From Aquitalea denitrificans (GTDB taxonomy: Bacteria > Pseudomonadota > Gammaproteobacteria > Burkholderiales > Chromobacteriaceae), in contig NZ_CP047241.1 in assembly GCF_009856625.1 (NCBI RefSeq), positions 2,790,001-2,854,000 on the forward strand: a DNA stretch of 64,000 nt, given 5' to 3'. Position numbers and translations under genes: made by a program. Below the pieces are notes generated by a model, which was given only the letters and a program-made list of their open reading frames with translations, did no database searches and had not been told where the DNA came from. Position 1 is the first letter of the stretch. Each line of letters begins with the position of its first letter. Positions 49,156 through 57,974 of the stretch are shown in pieces.

Positions 49156-51282
49156 ATGCTGACCGATGCCGAAAAAGACGCCATTCGCGACCACTACCGT
49201 ACCATTGCCGACAACCTGCCCGGCTTCCGTCCACGCGCTGCCCAACGCCGCATGCTGGCCGAGATAGCCAACGCACTGTCGCGCAGCATGGAAAAACAGG
49301 GTGATGCCTATCCCAATCGAGAGGGTGAGAGCATCGCAGTGATCGAAGGGCCGACCGGCGTTGGCAAAAGTCTGGCCTATTTGCTGGCCGGTGGTGTCAT
49401 GGCAAGGTCACGCGGCAAAAAGCTGGTGGTCACCAGCGCCACCGTTGCCCTGCAAGAGCAGCTGGTCAATCGCGACCTGCCCTTCGTGGTGGAAAACAGT
49501 GGCCTGCCGCTGACATTTGCCTTGGCCAAGGGCCGTGGCCGTTATCTTTGTCCGCAGCGCATCTACGCACTGACCGCCGAAAATTCCCAGGGCCAATTGC
49601 TGGCCCCGGACCCGATGCTGGCCTTGTGGGACCGCAAGCCCCAGGCCGGTGAGATAGAAGCCTTGCGCAGCATGGCGGACGAGTTCTACTACCGCCGCTG
49701 GAATGGCGATCGTGACACCTGGAAAGAAATCATCGATGACAGCCTGTGGAGCCGCGTCACCAACGACCGCCACGGCTGTCTGAAAGCCGCCTGCCCCAAC
49801 CGGCCGGAATGCCCGTTCTACCTGGCGCGCGACACCCTGGAAACCGTGGATGTCATCGTTGCCAACCATGATTTGATGCTGGCCGATGTTTCCATGGGTG
49901 GCGGCGTCATCTTGCCGGCCCCGGAAGACAGCTACTACTGCATCGACGAGGCACACCATCTGGCCAAAAAAGCCATCAACCAGTTCTCGGCTGAACACTC
50001 GCTTGCCCAGGCTATGAGCTGGCTGGACAAGGTAGCCCCCACAGCAGCCCGGGTGGAAACACTGACCGGCAAGGTGGAAATCACTACTCAGGCCATGGAT
50101 GCTGCCAGTGCCTGCATGGAAACACTGAACGAATGGCTGTGGCTGCTTGGTGGCGAAGACGCACTCAGTGCCAACAGTGAAAACATGGAGCCCACCTGGC
50201 TGATGGATGACGGCCAGTTGCCAGAGCGCCTGCAGCAGCCAGCCCGCAATATGGCCATTGCCGCCCGCGCCATCTTCAAGCATCTGGCCGCACTGAACGA
50301 TGCGCTGACCGAGGCCCGCAAGGAAAAAGGCAGCGATACCACCCAGATCGACAAAGCCGCCACTGACATCGGCTTTCTCAATGGCCGTGCCGAACAACTG
50401 ATGGCGGTATGGGATCTGTTCGAGAAAGAAACCGAAGAATCCGCCCCACCCATCGCCAAATGGATTACCCGCCGCATCGAGGGCAAGGGTGACTATATTT
50501 TCTCCGCCTCCCCCGTCAGCGCAGCCGCCAGCCTGGCGGCCACCTTGTGGCGTCGTGCCGCCGGAGCAGTCCTCACCTCGGCCACCTTGCGCTCACTCGG
50601 TGCATTTGACCTGCTGCTATCGCAAACCGGGCTGAAATGGCTGCCCCAAGTCAGCTGTGTTGCACTGGATTCGCCATTCAACTTTACCGAGCAGGGCGAG
50701 CTGTATTTGCCACCTATGCTGGCCAGCCCCAAGGACCCACAAGGCCATACCCGCGAAATTGTCGAGTGGCTGCCCAAGCTGGTGGATATTGCCGAACCGG
50801 TTGGTACGCTGGTGCTGTTCTCCTCGCGCAAGCAGATGCAGGAGGTTGCTGCCCTGTTGCCAGAAAGCTTGCGCACCCAACTACTGATTCAGGGAGAAAT
50901 CCCCAAAAGCGTACTACTGGAGACCCACCACCAGCGACTGAAAGAAGGACAACCCAGTGTGATCTTCGGACTGGACTCTTTCTCGGAAGGCCTGGATTTG
51001 CCAGGAGAGAGCTGCGTGCATGTCATCATCGCCAAGCTGCCGTTTGCCATGCCGGATGATCCGGTGGGGAAAACCCTGTCCCGCTGGATAGAAAAACGCG
51101 GCGGCAACCCTTTTGTCGAACTGACGGTTCCTGAGGCCTCCATCAAACTGATTCAGGCAGTCGGCCGGCTGATCCGCACCGAGCGCGATTATGGCCGTGT
51201 CACCATTCTGGACAACCGTCTGGTGAAACAAAGTTACGGAAAAAAGCTGCTTGCCTCGTTACCGCCATTCAAGCGCATCTGA
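49156..51282 (+). CDS. dinG: ATP-dependent DNA helicase DinG
   Basis: A 708-residue XPD-like superfamily 2 helicase with an iron-sulfur cluster, close to the 716 residues of E. coli DinG. Walker A is IEGPTGVGKSLAYLL, the DEAH box is CIDEAHHLAKK, and the FeS cysteines appear in GRGRYLCPQR and LKAACPNRPECPFYL. The C-terminal motifs VIFGLDSFSEGLDLPG and QAVGRLIRTERDYGRV complete the helicase core. It unwinds R-loops and other structures at stalled forks. No LexA-like palindrome was seen upstream. The in-frame TTG at 49138 was rejected. Confidence 0.95.
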   Translation: MLTDAEKDAIRDHYRTIADNLPGFRPRAAQRRMLAEIANALSRSMEKQGDAYPNREGESIAVIEGPTGVGKSLAYLLAGGVMARSRGKKLVVTSATVALQEQLVNRDLPFVVENSGLPLTFALAKGRGRYLCPQRIYALTAENSQGQLLAPDPMLALWDRKPQAGEIEALRSMADEFYYRRWNGDRDTWKEIIDDSLWSRVTNDRHGCLKAACPNRPECPFYLARDTLETVDVIVANHDLMLADVSMGGGVILPAPEDSYYCIDEAHHLAKKAINQFSAEHSLAQAMSWLDKVAPTAARVETLTGKVEITTQAMDAASACMETLNEWLWLLGGEDALSANSENMEPTWLMDDGQLPERLQQPARNMAIAARAIFKHLAALNDALTEARKEKGSDTTQIDKAATDIGFLNGRAEQLMAVWDLFEKETEESAPPIAKWITRRIEGKGDYIFSASPVSAAASLAATLWRRAAGAVLTSATLRSLGAFDLLLSQTGLKWLPQVSCVALDSPFNFTEQGELYLPPMLASPKDPQGHTREIVEWLPKLVDIAEPVGTLVLFSSRKQMQEVAALLPESLRTQLLIQGEIPKSVLLETHHQRLKEGQPSVIFGLDSFSEGLDLPGESCVHVIIAKLPFAMPDDPVGKTLSRWIEKRGGNPFVELTVPEASIKLIQAVGRLIRTERDYGRVTILDNRLVKQSYGKKLLASLPPFKRI

Positions 51283-51324
51283 TTTTCAGGTAAAATTGCG
51301 GGTAAACCCGCTATTGCCCTGCAA

Positions 51325-51357
51325 CAAAGACAGACCAAAACAAAAATCCTGTCTTTG
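51325..51357. repeat. 9-base inverted repeat upstream of the DUF3579 gene
   Basis: CAAAGACAG (51325-51333) pairs perfectly with CTGTCTTTG (51349-51357) across an A-rich 15-base loop. No T-run follows. It lies about 50 bases before the DUF3579 ATG and may be an operator or an RNA element. Confidence 0.45.
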
Positions 51358-51408
51358 CTATAGATAAATACAGAGACCACACCTTAAAAGCACACCCGGT
51401 TCATCACC

Positions 51409-51723
51409 ATGATTTGCAATCCATATGAAGTAGTCATCCAGGGACTCACCTCCGAAGGCCGTACCTTCCGCCCCAGCGACTGGGCCGAACGTCTGGCAGG
51501 CATTCTCGCCTCTTTCGGTGGCGATCAGAAACTTTCCTACCACGCCTATGTACGCCCGATGCTACTGGAGGGGGTACGTTGCGTGGCCGTCGACAAGAAG
51601 CTGCAGAAGATCGACCCGCAGGTTTTCCAGTTTCTGATGGACTTCGCCAAGGACAATGATTTGCGTATTGTCGATTGTCGAACCTTGATCGACGAAATCT
51701 ACCCCAACAAGTTTTTGGCGTAA
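51409..51723 (+). CDS. DUF3579-family protein
   Basis: A 104-residue soluble protein covering the whole DUF3579 domain. The N-terminus YEVVIQGLTSEGRTFRPSDW, the middle RPMLLEGVRCVAVDK and the C-terminal DLRIVDCRTL are typical. The family is largely restricted to Betaproteobacteria and has no known function. There is no clear Shine-Dalgarno. A perfect inverted repeat lies just upstream, and the porin gene follows 167 bases later. Confidence 0.82.
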   Translation: MICNPYEVVIQGLTSEGRTFRPSDWAERLAGILASFGGDQKLSYHAYVRPMLLEGVRCVAVDKKLQKIDPQVFQFLMDFAKDNDLRIVDCRTLIDEIYPNKFLA

Positions 51724-51890
51724 AAACAACAAATCCGGTTTGTCTAGGCTTGATCTGCATCATTACTGCAACATCAGCGTCACATTTTGTGGTTAAACTT
51801 CGACAGTACTGACGTGCTGGACGGCTCAAACATAGAGTTCCGCCACAGCCAGTACGCATAACGAAACATAAAACCCCTGATGGAGCACTG

Positions 51891-53060
51891 ATGATGCACA
51901 AGAAAAGCCTAGCCGCACTGGTTGCAACCCTGTTCGCCGTTCCGTTCGCCGCTCACGCTGACGTAACCATTTATGGTTTCCTGAGCAGCAGCATCGAATC
52001 CACCAAAGCTACCGGCGCTACCGCTGGTGACTACAAGTCCCGTACCCGTGTCGTGGACGACAACTCCCGCATCGGCTTCAAGGGCAACGAAGATCTGGGC
52101 AATGGCACCAAGGCCATCTGGCAGGTTGAAAGCAGCCTGCGCTACTTCGAGCAAGGCGGTACCAACGATATTGGCCAGGGTGCTACTTTCGCTAGCCGCA
52201 ACTCCTTTGTTGGCCTGGACAACTCCAGCTTCGGTAAAGTTCTGCTGGGCCAGAACGACTCCGCCTACAAGTCCCTGACCAACATCGGCCTGAACCTGTT
52301 CGGCGATACCACCGCTGAAAACAACGGTGCTGCCAACGTTTACAGCCGTGGCGAAGCCCGTCTGAAGAACTCCATTCACTACTTCTCCCCTAACTGGTCC
52401 GGCTTCCAGGTTGGTGGTTCTTACGGCGTGGATGAAAGCCGCACTTCCAGCGGCAGCAACGGCAGCACCAACGCATCCCACCTGTCCTTGGCAGCAAACT
52501 ACACCAACGGCGGCCTGCAACTGGCAGCTGGCTGGGATCGCACCAACGACACCGGCTTCAAGCAAGACCAATTCAAGAGCTCGGCCTACAAAGGTTTTGC
52601 CTGGTCCGGCGCTAACGTGACCTACACCAAACTGGCTGCCAGCTACAAATTTGCCACCGGCACTTTTGTTGGTGCCGGTTATGAATTCGGTCGCTTTGAC
52701 CAAGCCATTGCTGGTGCCAGTTCCCTGAAACAAGATGACTGGACCCTGTCACTGGGCCAAGACATCGGCGCTGCTACCGTGAAGCTGGAATACAGCTCGC
52801 TGGGCCGTCTGAAGGGTGCCACTGCAGGTACTGAAGACAACTACAAGGCTCACCAGTGGGCGCTGGGTGTGGACTACAACCTGTCCAAGTCCACCAAGCT
52901 GTTCAGCTACTACACCAAGATCACCAACAAGCAATCGCAATCTGCGAACTTTGCCAACACTCCGGTTTACAACACCACCGACACCACTGCCAACACTGGC
53001 GTGTTGAACGCTGGCAACGACCCGCAAGCCTTCGGTGTTGGCCTGAAAGTTGCGTTCTAA
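51891..53060 (+). CDS. Betaproteobacterial trimeric outer-membrane porin
   Basis: A 389-residue porin with a signal peptide ending at AAHA-DVTIYG. The barrel begins DVTIYGFLSSS and contains DDNSRIGFKGNEDLGNGTKAIWQ and RNSFVGLDN, typical of the Gram_neg_porins/Porin_4 family. It ends in VGLKVAF, the aromatic C-terminus needed for BAM assembly. A 16-stranded barrel with a long loop 3 is expected. GGAG precedes two consecutive ATG codons (51891 and 51894); either may be used. Codons are strongly biased, as expected for a highly expressed protein. Confidence 0.92.
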   Translation: MMHKKSLAALVATLFAVPFAAHADVTIYGFLSSSIESTKATGATAGDYKSRTRVVDDNSRIGFKGNEDLGNGTKAIWQVESSLRYFEQGGTNDIGQGATFASRNSFVGLDNSSFGKVLLGQNDSAYKSLTNIGLNLFGDTTAENNGAANVYSRGEARLKNSIHYFSPNWSGFQVGGSYGVDESRTSSGSNGSTNASHLSLAANYTNGGLQLAAGWDRTNDTGFKQDQFKSSAYKGFAWSGANVTYTKLAASYKFATGTFVGAGYEFGRFDQAIAGASSLKQDDWTLSLGQDIGAATVKLEYSSLGRLKGATAGTEDNYKAHQWALGVDYNLSKSTKLFSYYTKITNKQSQSANFANTPVYNTTDTTANTGVLNAGNDPQAFGVGLKVAF

Positions 53061-53087
53061 GCTGAAAACCGCTTAGCAACAATCTGT

Positions 53088-53117
53088 AAAACGGGCGTCC
53101 CATGGGATGCCCGTTTT
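53088..53117 (+). terminator. Terminator of the porin gene
   Basis: ACGGGCGTCCC (53091-53101) pairs with GGGATGCCCGT (53104-53114), with one G-U pair, preceded by A's and followed by a T-run. Confidence 0.88.
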
Positions 53118-53167
53118 TTCATCATTTGCTAGAATGGAACATTGCCGCACACACCAAGACCACCACA

Positions 53168-53965
53168 ATGAGCGTTGAACTGAAAACTCCCGCCGATATC
53201 GAGAAGATGCGTATCGCCGGCAAGCTGGCTTCCGAAGTACTGGATTACATCACCCCCTTCGTCAAACCTGGTGTCACCACCGAGGCCATCGACAAGCTGT
53301 GCCATGACTACATGGTCAATGAGCAAGGCTGCATTCCTGCCCCGCTCAACTATGCGCCGGACGGTCACAACCCCTACCCCAAATCCATCTGCACCTCGAT
53401 CAACAGCGTGGTGTGCCATGGCATTCCCAATGACAAGCCGCTGAAAAACGGCGACATCATGAACATCGACATCACCGTGATCAAGGATGGCTACCACGGC
53501 GATACCAGCCGCATGTTCTTTGTCGGTGAAGTCAGCGAACACGCCCGCCGCCTGTGCAAGATCACTTATGAATGCATGTGGCGCGGTATCGAAAAGGTCA
53601 AACCGGGTGCCACGCTGGGTGATATCGGCTATGCCATCCAGCAATACGCCGAAACCAGCGGTTACAGCGTGGTACAGGAATTCTGCGGCCACGGCATTGG
53701 CAAGCGTTTCCATGAAGAACCGCAAGTATTGCACTACGGCCGTCCCGGTACCGGGCTGGAACTACAAGCTGGCATGATTTTTACCATCGAACCGATGATC
53801 AACCAGGGCAAGCGCCACCTGCGCATGATGGGTGATGGCTGGACTGTCGCCACCAAGGACCGCAGCCTGTCGGCACAATGGGAACACACCATTCTGGTTA
53901 CCGAAACCGGCTATGAAATCCTGACCCAGTCGGCAGGAACACCGGCCAAGCCTGCCTCGCGCTAA
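53168..53965 (+). CDS. map: Methionine aminopeptidase, type I
   Basis: A 265-residue metallopeptidase removing N-terminal Met from new proteins. The five metal ligands are visible: Asp in MNIDITV, Asp in YHGDTSRMF, His in GHGIGKRFHEEP, Glu in FTIEPMI and Glu in SAQWEHTILV. The substrate-side His lies in VVCHGIPND. Length fits the type I class. The ATG at 53168 was chosen over a 22-residue extension that reaches into the porin terminator. A TAGAAT -10-like box lies at 53130-53135. Confidence 0.95.
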   Translation: MSVELKTPADIEKMRIAGKLASEVLDYITPFVKPGVTTEAIDKLCHDYMVNEQGCIPAPLNYAPDGHNPYPKSICTSINSVVCHGIPNDKPLKNGDIMNIDITVIKDGYHGDTSRMFFVGEVSEHARRLCKITYECMWRGIEKVKPGATLGDIGYAIQQYAETSGYSVVQEFCGHGIGKRFHEEPQVLHYGRPGTGLELQAGMIFTIEPMINQGKRHLRMMGDGWTVATKDRSLSAQWEHTILVTETGYEILTQSAGTPAKPASR

Positions 53966-53988
53966 GGTTTTGTTAGCAATACCACAGC

Positions 53989-54015
53989 AAACACCCGCAT
54001 ATTGTGGGTGTTTTT
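53989..54015 (+). terminator. Terminator of map
   Basis: AACACCCGCA pairs with TGTGGGTGTT (one G-U pair), followed by a T-run ending near 54015. Confidence 0.83.
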
Positions 54016-54090
54016 GTGTAAATACTGGTTAAGAAGAAGAATGGCATCTATAGTAAGCCCATGATCTGACAGTGTAAAAGCGACCTTAAC

Positions 54091-54945
54091 ATGCTTGGCA
54101 TCAATACCAATCTCGGCGCACTCAACGCCCAGACCCAACTGGACAAATCGCGCAAGAATACCGAGCAGACGCTAGCCCAACTAGCCTCTGGCACCCAGCT
54201 CACCAGTGCAGCAGTCAATGCTGCAAATACGGCACTGTCCCAGTCACTGGAAGCGCAAGTACGTGGTGATAATCAGGCCAGCAGCAACGCCTTGGATGGC
54301 ATCTCTCTGGTGCAGACAGCAGATGGCGCACTATCGCAATTACAGAGCAATAGCCAGCAAATTCAGGAACTGGCGATCCAGGCTGGAGACGCTGCACTCA
54401 ACGGCAGCAATCGCCAGGCCATGCAACAGCAGGTAGACCAGCTAACCCAGAGCAACTCGGCCATCATCCAGAGTACGCAATACAATGGCACGTCCCTGCT
54501 GAGCGGCAATACCCAGCTGCAATTCCAGGTTGGCCCCAATGGCGGCAGCAGCAACCAGATCAGCGTCAGCACCAGCAATCTGAGCGCCAGCCCTGCCAGC
54601 GGCGGCCTCAACGGTTACAGCAGCAATCTGAATGCCACCGGCACCATCGACATTTCCAACCCGGCCAGTGCCATCGCCGCCCAGTCACAGATGCAATCCG
54701 ACCTGGCAACGATAGGCAGCGCGCGCACCCAGCTGGGGGCGGCCAGTAACCAGTTTTCCACCGCCATCAGTAATCTACAAAATGCCTCACTCAATGCACA
54801 GGCAGCCAACAGCCGCATCAGCGATACCGACTATGCAGCAGCCACTGCGCAACTGGTACAGCAGCAGATACTCGGTCAGTCGGCTATTGCGGTCCAGGCG
54901 CAAGCCAATATGTCTCAGCGTAGTGCACTGAGCCTGCTAGGCTAA
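54091..54945 (+). CDS. Divergent flagellin (FliC family)
   Basis: A 284-residue flagellin with the conserved D0/D1 ends and a short variable centre. The N-terminus LGINTNLGALNAQTQL and ASSNALDGISLVQTADGALSQ are recognisable, as is the C-terminal NASLNAQAANSRISDTDYA then QSAIAVQAQANMSQRSALSLLG. The usual SSGLRINSAKDDAAG stretch is replaced by ASGTQLTSAAVNAAN. The TLR5/protofilament arginine in QRVREL is Gln (SQQIQELAIQ). It stands alone without flaG, fliD or fliS nearby and without a clear sigma-28 promoter. A terminator follows. It may be a minor or alternative filament protein. Confidence 0.88.
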   Translation: MLGINTNLGALNAQTQLDKSRKNTEQTLAQLASGTQLTSAAVNAANTALSQSLEAQVRGDNQASSNALDGISLVQTADGALSQLQSNSQQIQELAIQAGDAALNGSNRQAMQQQVDQLTQSNSAIIQSTQYNGTSLLSGNTQLQFQVGPNGGSSNQISVSTSNLSASPASGGLNGYSSNLNATGTIDISNPASAIAAQSQMQSDLATIGSARTQLGAASNQFSTAISNLQNASLNAQAANSRISDTDYAAATAQLVQQQILGQSAIAVQAQANMSQRSALSLLG

Positions 54946-55010
54946 CACGCGGCAACTTTCCGTCGGCTCCACACTCCAAGTCAGACATGCATCTTTATTT
55001 GCAACCACAC

Positions 55011-55040
55011 GCACAGGCAATTTCTCTGCCTGTGCTTTTT
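55011..55040 (+). terminator. Terminator of the flagellin gene
   Basis: GCACAGGCA (55011-55019) pairs with TGCCTGTGC (55027-55035), followed by TTTTT. Confidence 0.9.
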
Positions 55041-55060
55041 ATTGAACGAAGGAGTCGACC

Positions 55061-55471
55061 ATGCCTAGCCAACCATCCATCATCGTTTCCAGCCTTGACT
55101 ACGAAAGGCTGGCGGCCTGGATGGAACGGCTTCCCGCACAGGACAAGGCAACCCTGACAGCACTGGAAGCAGAGCTGGAACGCGCCGAAGTTGTGGAACC
55201 AGAAGAAATCCCTGCCGGCATCATCACCATGAACAGCACGGCACGGGTTCGCATTGAACAAACTGGGGAAGAAAAACTGCTGACCCTGGTTTATCCTAAC
55301 CAGGCCGACGGCACGGCCGGACATGTATCGGTACTGGCCCCGGTCGGAGCCGCACTGCTCGGGCTGGCTGAAGGCCAGTCCATTGACTGGCCGACATTGG
55401 CAGGTGTCACCCGCCTAACCGTCGTAGAAGTCAGCTACCAGCCAGAAGCTGCTGGCGATCTGCATCGCTAA
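55061..55471 (+). CDS. rnk: Regulator of nucleoside diphosphate kinase (Rnk, GreA C-terminal-like)
   Basis: A 136-residue protein with an N-terminal Rnk segment (IIVSSLDYERLAAWM) and a C-terminal GreA/GreB FKBP-like domain (MNSTARVRIEQTGEEKLLTLVYP, ISVLAPVGAALLGL-type core). Rnk binds RNA polymerase near the secondary channel but lacks the coiled coil that stimulates transcript cleavage. A perfect AAGGAG at 6 bases precedes the ATG. It lies between the flagellin terminator and a convergent terminator, so it is a single-gene unit. Confidence 0.9.
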   Translation: MPSQPSIIVSSLDYERLAAWMERLPAQDKATLTALEAELERAEVVEPEEIPAGIITMNSTARVRIEQTGEEKLLTLVYPNQADGTAGHVSVLAPVGAALLGLAEGQSIDWPTLAGVTRLTVVEVSYQPEAAGDLHR

Positions 55472-55481
55472 TACAGCCAAC

Positions 55482-55507
55482 AAAAAAGGCCGGTCATCTG
55501 ATCGGCC
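55482..55507 (-). terminator. Terminator of the dnaB-ferredoxin-hydrolase unit
   Basis: GGCCGGTC (55488-55495) pairs with GATCGGCC (55500-55507) with one G-U pair. On the minus strand it is followed by six T residues. It is convergent with rnk. Confidence 0.85.
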
Positions 55508-55531
55508 CATATCAACTCATTATCCCGACAT

Positions 55532-56140
55532 TTACCAGCAGCGCTGGATCATCTGCCCCAGCTTGACCAGTTTGCCATGGAAAAAATGGCCTGCACCGGG
55601 GAATACCAATACCGGCAGATCCTGCGGCCTTGCCCAGTCCATCACGGCAGACAATGGGATAACCTCATCCTCTTCGCCATGAATCACCAGCGTATCAGCG
55701 GGGACAGATGGCGTGGGAATTTCATACTTGCCGACGGCAACACCCATCAACAACAGCTTGTCGGCCTCGATTACCGCTCGGGTACGCGCAGCGACAAATC
55801 CGCCAAAAGAGAAACCGGCCAGCGCCAGCGGCAGTTCGCCATGCTCGTTACGTGCATGCGCAATCACAGCCAGTACATCATCCACTTCACCAATGCCGTG
55901 ATCATGCCCCCCCTCGCTCTCCCCCACCCCGCGCAGGTTGGGACAGTAGCAGGCATAGCCCAGTTGCGAAAGCGCCTTGGCAGTCGTCTGCACTACCTTG
56001 TTGGTGTTAGTGCCACCCTGCAGCGGATTGGGATGGCAAATGACCGCCACACCGCGGATGGCAGCCTGCGGCAATACAACGATGGTTTCCAAACCGCCAA
56101 CCGGGCCAGCCACTACAATCTTGTTCAATGCTTTGAGCAT
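55532..56140 (-). CDS. Alpha/beta hydrolase (COG2945-type)
   Basis: A 202-residue compact alpha/beta hydrolase without signal peptide. The oxyanion segment AVICHPNPLQGG, the nucleophile elbow LAGFSFGGFVAA (Ser), the acid in VIHGEEDEVIPL and the final His in FPGAGHFFHGKL form a complete triad. COG2945 proteins are small esterase-like enzymes with unknown substrates. The start overlaps the stop of the ferredoxin gene by one base (TGATG), so the two are translationally coupled. Confidence 0.88.
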   Translation of the reverse strand: MLKALNKIVVAGPVGGLETIVVLPQAAIRGVAVICHPNPLQGGTNTNKVVQTTAKALSQLGYACYCPNLRGVGESEGGHDHGIGEVDDVLAVIAHARNEHGELPLALAGFSFGGFVAARTRAVIEADKLLLMGVAVGKYEIPTPSVPADTLVIHGEEDEVIPLSAVMDWARPQDLPVLVFPGAGHFFHGKLVKLGQMIQRCW

Positions 56141-56448
56141 CAGATCTTCAGCCTTTCTACAATGCGCCCGGCCACCATGTGCTCATCCACGATTTCATCA
56201 ATATCCTGCTTGTCGATAAAGGTGTACCAAGTCTCTTGCGGATACACCACCATAACCGGGCCATCATCGCAACGCCCCAGGCAACCGGCCTTGTTGATGC
56301 GGATCTTGCCATCGCCCGCCAGACCCAAGGCTTTGATACGATCTTTCATATAGCCCAGCAACTCACTGGAGCCATGGTTATTACAGCAATCCTCACCCGT
56401 GGCACGCTGGTTGCAGCAGATGAATACATGTTTGTCAAAAAAGCTCAT
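56140..56448 (-). CDS. Thioredoxin-like 2Fe-2S ferredoxin
   Basis: A 102-residue ferredoxin of the thioredoxin-fold (Shethna/NuoE-like) type. Cysteines appear in HVFICCNQRATGEDCCNNHG and in the second pair NKAGCLGRCDDGPVMVVYP, the classic layout of this family. The ATG at 56448 has AAGGAAGG just upstream; a longer frame overlaps dnaB and was rejected. It is located between dnaB and the hydrolase gene. The redox partner is unknown; similar proteins accompany cysteine or NifS-type chemistry or act as CoA-independent electron carriers. Confidence 0.87.
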   Translation of the reverse strand: MSFFDKHVFICCNQRATGEDCCNNHGSSELLGYMKDRIKALGLAGDGKIRINKAGCLGRCDDGPVMVVYPQETWYTFIDKQDIDEIVDEHMVAGRIVERLKI

Positions 56449-56512
56449 GACCTTCCTTTCCTGAACAGATGCACACACCTGCTGCACCTTGCTTCCTTGC
56501 TGACAGACAACC

Positions 56513-57922
56513 TTAGCTATCACTGTCCGCCCAGCCGCTGATACCCAGCGTGGCTGCATTTTCGAATTTGGCATGTTTGCCGACAAAGGCCAGTCGCACC
56601 GCCCCAGTCGGACCGTTACGGTGCTTACCGATAATGGCCTCGGCCATACCCTTTACTTCCGCGTTTTCCGGGCTGTAATACTCTTCACGGTACATAAAGA
56701 TAATGATGTCAGCATCCTGCTCGATGGCACCGGATTCCCGCAAGTCGGACATCATCGGGCGCTTGTTGGGACGCTGCTCCACCGCACGTGACAGCTGCGA
56801 CAGCGCAATCACCGGCACTTGTAATTCCTTGGCCAAACCCTTCAGGCCACGCGAGATTTCACCTAGCTCCGCAGTACGGTTATCGCCACGGCCGGAGCCG
56901 GACATCAACTGCAAATAGTCGATCACGATCAGGCCAAGCTTGCCGCCATGCTGGCGTGCCAGGCGACGGGCACGGGCACGTAGCTCCAGTGCCGTCAGTG
57001 CCGGGGTTTCATCGATATACATCGGCGCTTCGGACAGCTTGCCGATGGCGTAGGTCAGTTTCTGCCAATCCTCATCGCCCAGCTTACCAGTACGCAACAC
57101 ATGCTGATCCAGTCGGCCTACCGAGCCCAGCATACGCATTACCAGTTGGGCACCACCCATTTCCATGGAGAATACGGCCACAGGTGCCTTGTACTCCACC
57201 GCAACATGCTCCGCGATATTCATGGAGAATGCGGTCTTACCCATGGACGGTCGACCAGCCACAATCACCAAGTCCCCCGGCTGCAGTCCGGATGTTTTGG
57301 CATCCAGATCGATAAAACCGGTGGGGATACCGGTTACTTCATCCGGATTGTCACGGCTGTACAGCATGTCGATACGTTCGACCACTTCCTTCAGCAACCC
57401 TGGCATTTCCAGAAAGCCCTGCTTGGATTTGGCAGTAGATTCGGCAATCTGGAACACCTTGCCCTCAGCCTCATCCAGCAACTGGGCAGCATCACGGCCT
57501 TGCGGGGCATAGGCCGATTCGGCGATCTCCGCCCCCACCACCGCCAGCTGACGCATGATGGAGCGCTCGCGTACGATTTCCGCATAGCGGCGGATATTGG
57601 CGGCCGATGGGGTGTTCTGCGCCAGTGTCGCCAGGTAGGACAGGCCACCAACATCGGCCAGCTCGGCATTCTTGTCCAGCACCTCGGACACTGTCACTAC
57701 GTCGGCAGGACGGCCCAGTTCAACCAGGCGGGCAATGTGCTTGAAAATCAGCTTGTGATCGTGGCGGTAAAAATCCGCCTCAGAGACAACATCGGCAATC
57801 TTGTCGAATGCCCCGTTGTCCAGCATCAGGCCACCAAGGACCGACTGCTCGGCCTCGGTCGAATGTGGCGGCGTGCGCAGGGATGCCATGGCACCATCAA
57901 AATTTTCGTACTGTTCGGTCAT
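56513..57922 (-). CDS. dnaB: Replicative DNA helicase DnaB
   Basis: A 469-residue hexameric helicase. The N-terminal DnaG-interacting domain (about 15-120: STEAEQSVLGGLMLDN, FYRHDHKLIFKHI) is joined by a linker to the RecA-like C-terminal domain. Walker A is VAGRPSMGKTAFSMNIA, Walker B LIVIDYLQLMSG, and the DNA-loop region carries ELGEISRGLKGLAKEL. QLSRAVEQRPNKRPMMSDLR is diagnostic. It is not beside rplI/rpsR as in many genomes but lies 52 bases after the BaiN-like gene. No intein insertion is present. Confidence 0.97.
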   Translation of the reverse strand: MTEQYENFDGAMASLRTPPHSTEAEQSVLGGLMLDNGAFDKIADVVSEADFYRHDHKLIFKHIARLVELGRPADVVTVSEVLDKNAELADVGGLSYLATLAQNTPSAANIRRYAEIVRERSIMRQLAVVGAEIAESAYAPQGRDAAQLLDEAEGKVFQIAESTAKSKQGFLEMPGLLKEVVERIDMLYSRDNPDEVTGIPTGFIDLDAKTSGLQPGDLVIVAGRPSMGKTAFSMNIAEHVAVEYKAPVAVFSMEMGGAQLVMRMLGSVGRLDQHVLRTGKLGDEDWQKLTYAIGKLSEAPMYIDETPALTALELRARARRLARQHGGKLGLIVIDYLQLMSGSGRGDNRTAELGEISRGLKGLAKELQVPVIALSQLSRAVEQRPNKRPMMSDLRESGAIEQDADIIIFMYREEYYSPENAEVKGMAEAIIGKHRNGPTGAVRLAFVGKHAKFENAATLGISGWADSDS

Positions 57923-57974
57923 GGAGACTCAATGAAATGTGCAACAGGCAGCAGCATGGGGTAAGACGGCAATT

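Noticed and set aside
54019..54045. Sigma-28 promoter for the flagellin gene
   Set aside because: A TAAA is present, but the sequence 15 bases downstream (AGAATGGC) does not resemble GCCGATAA.
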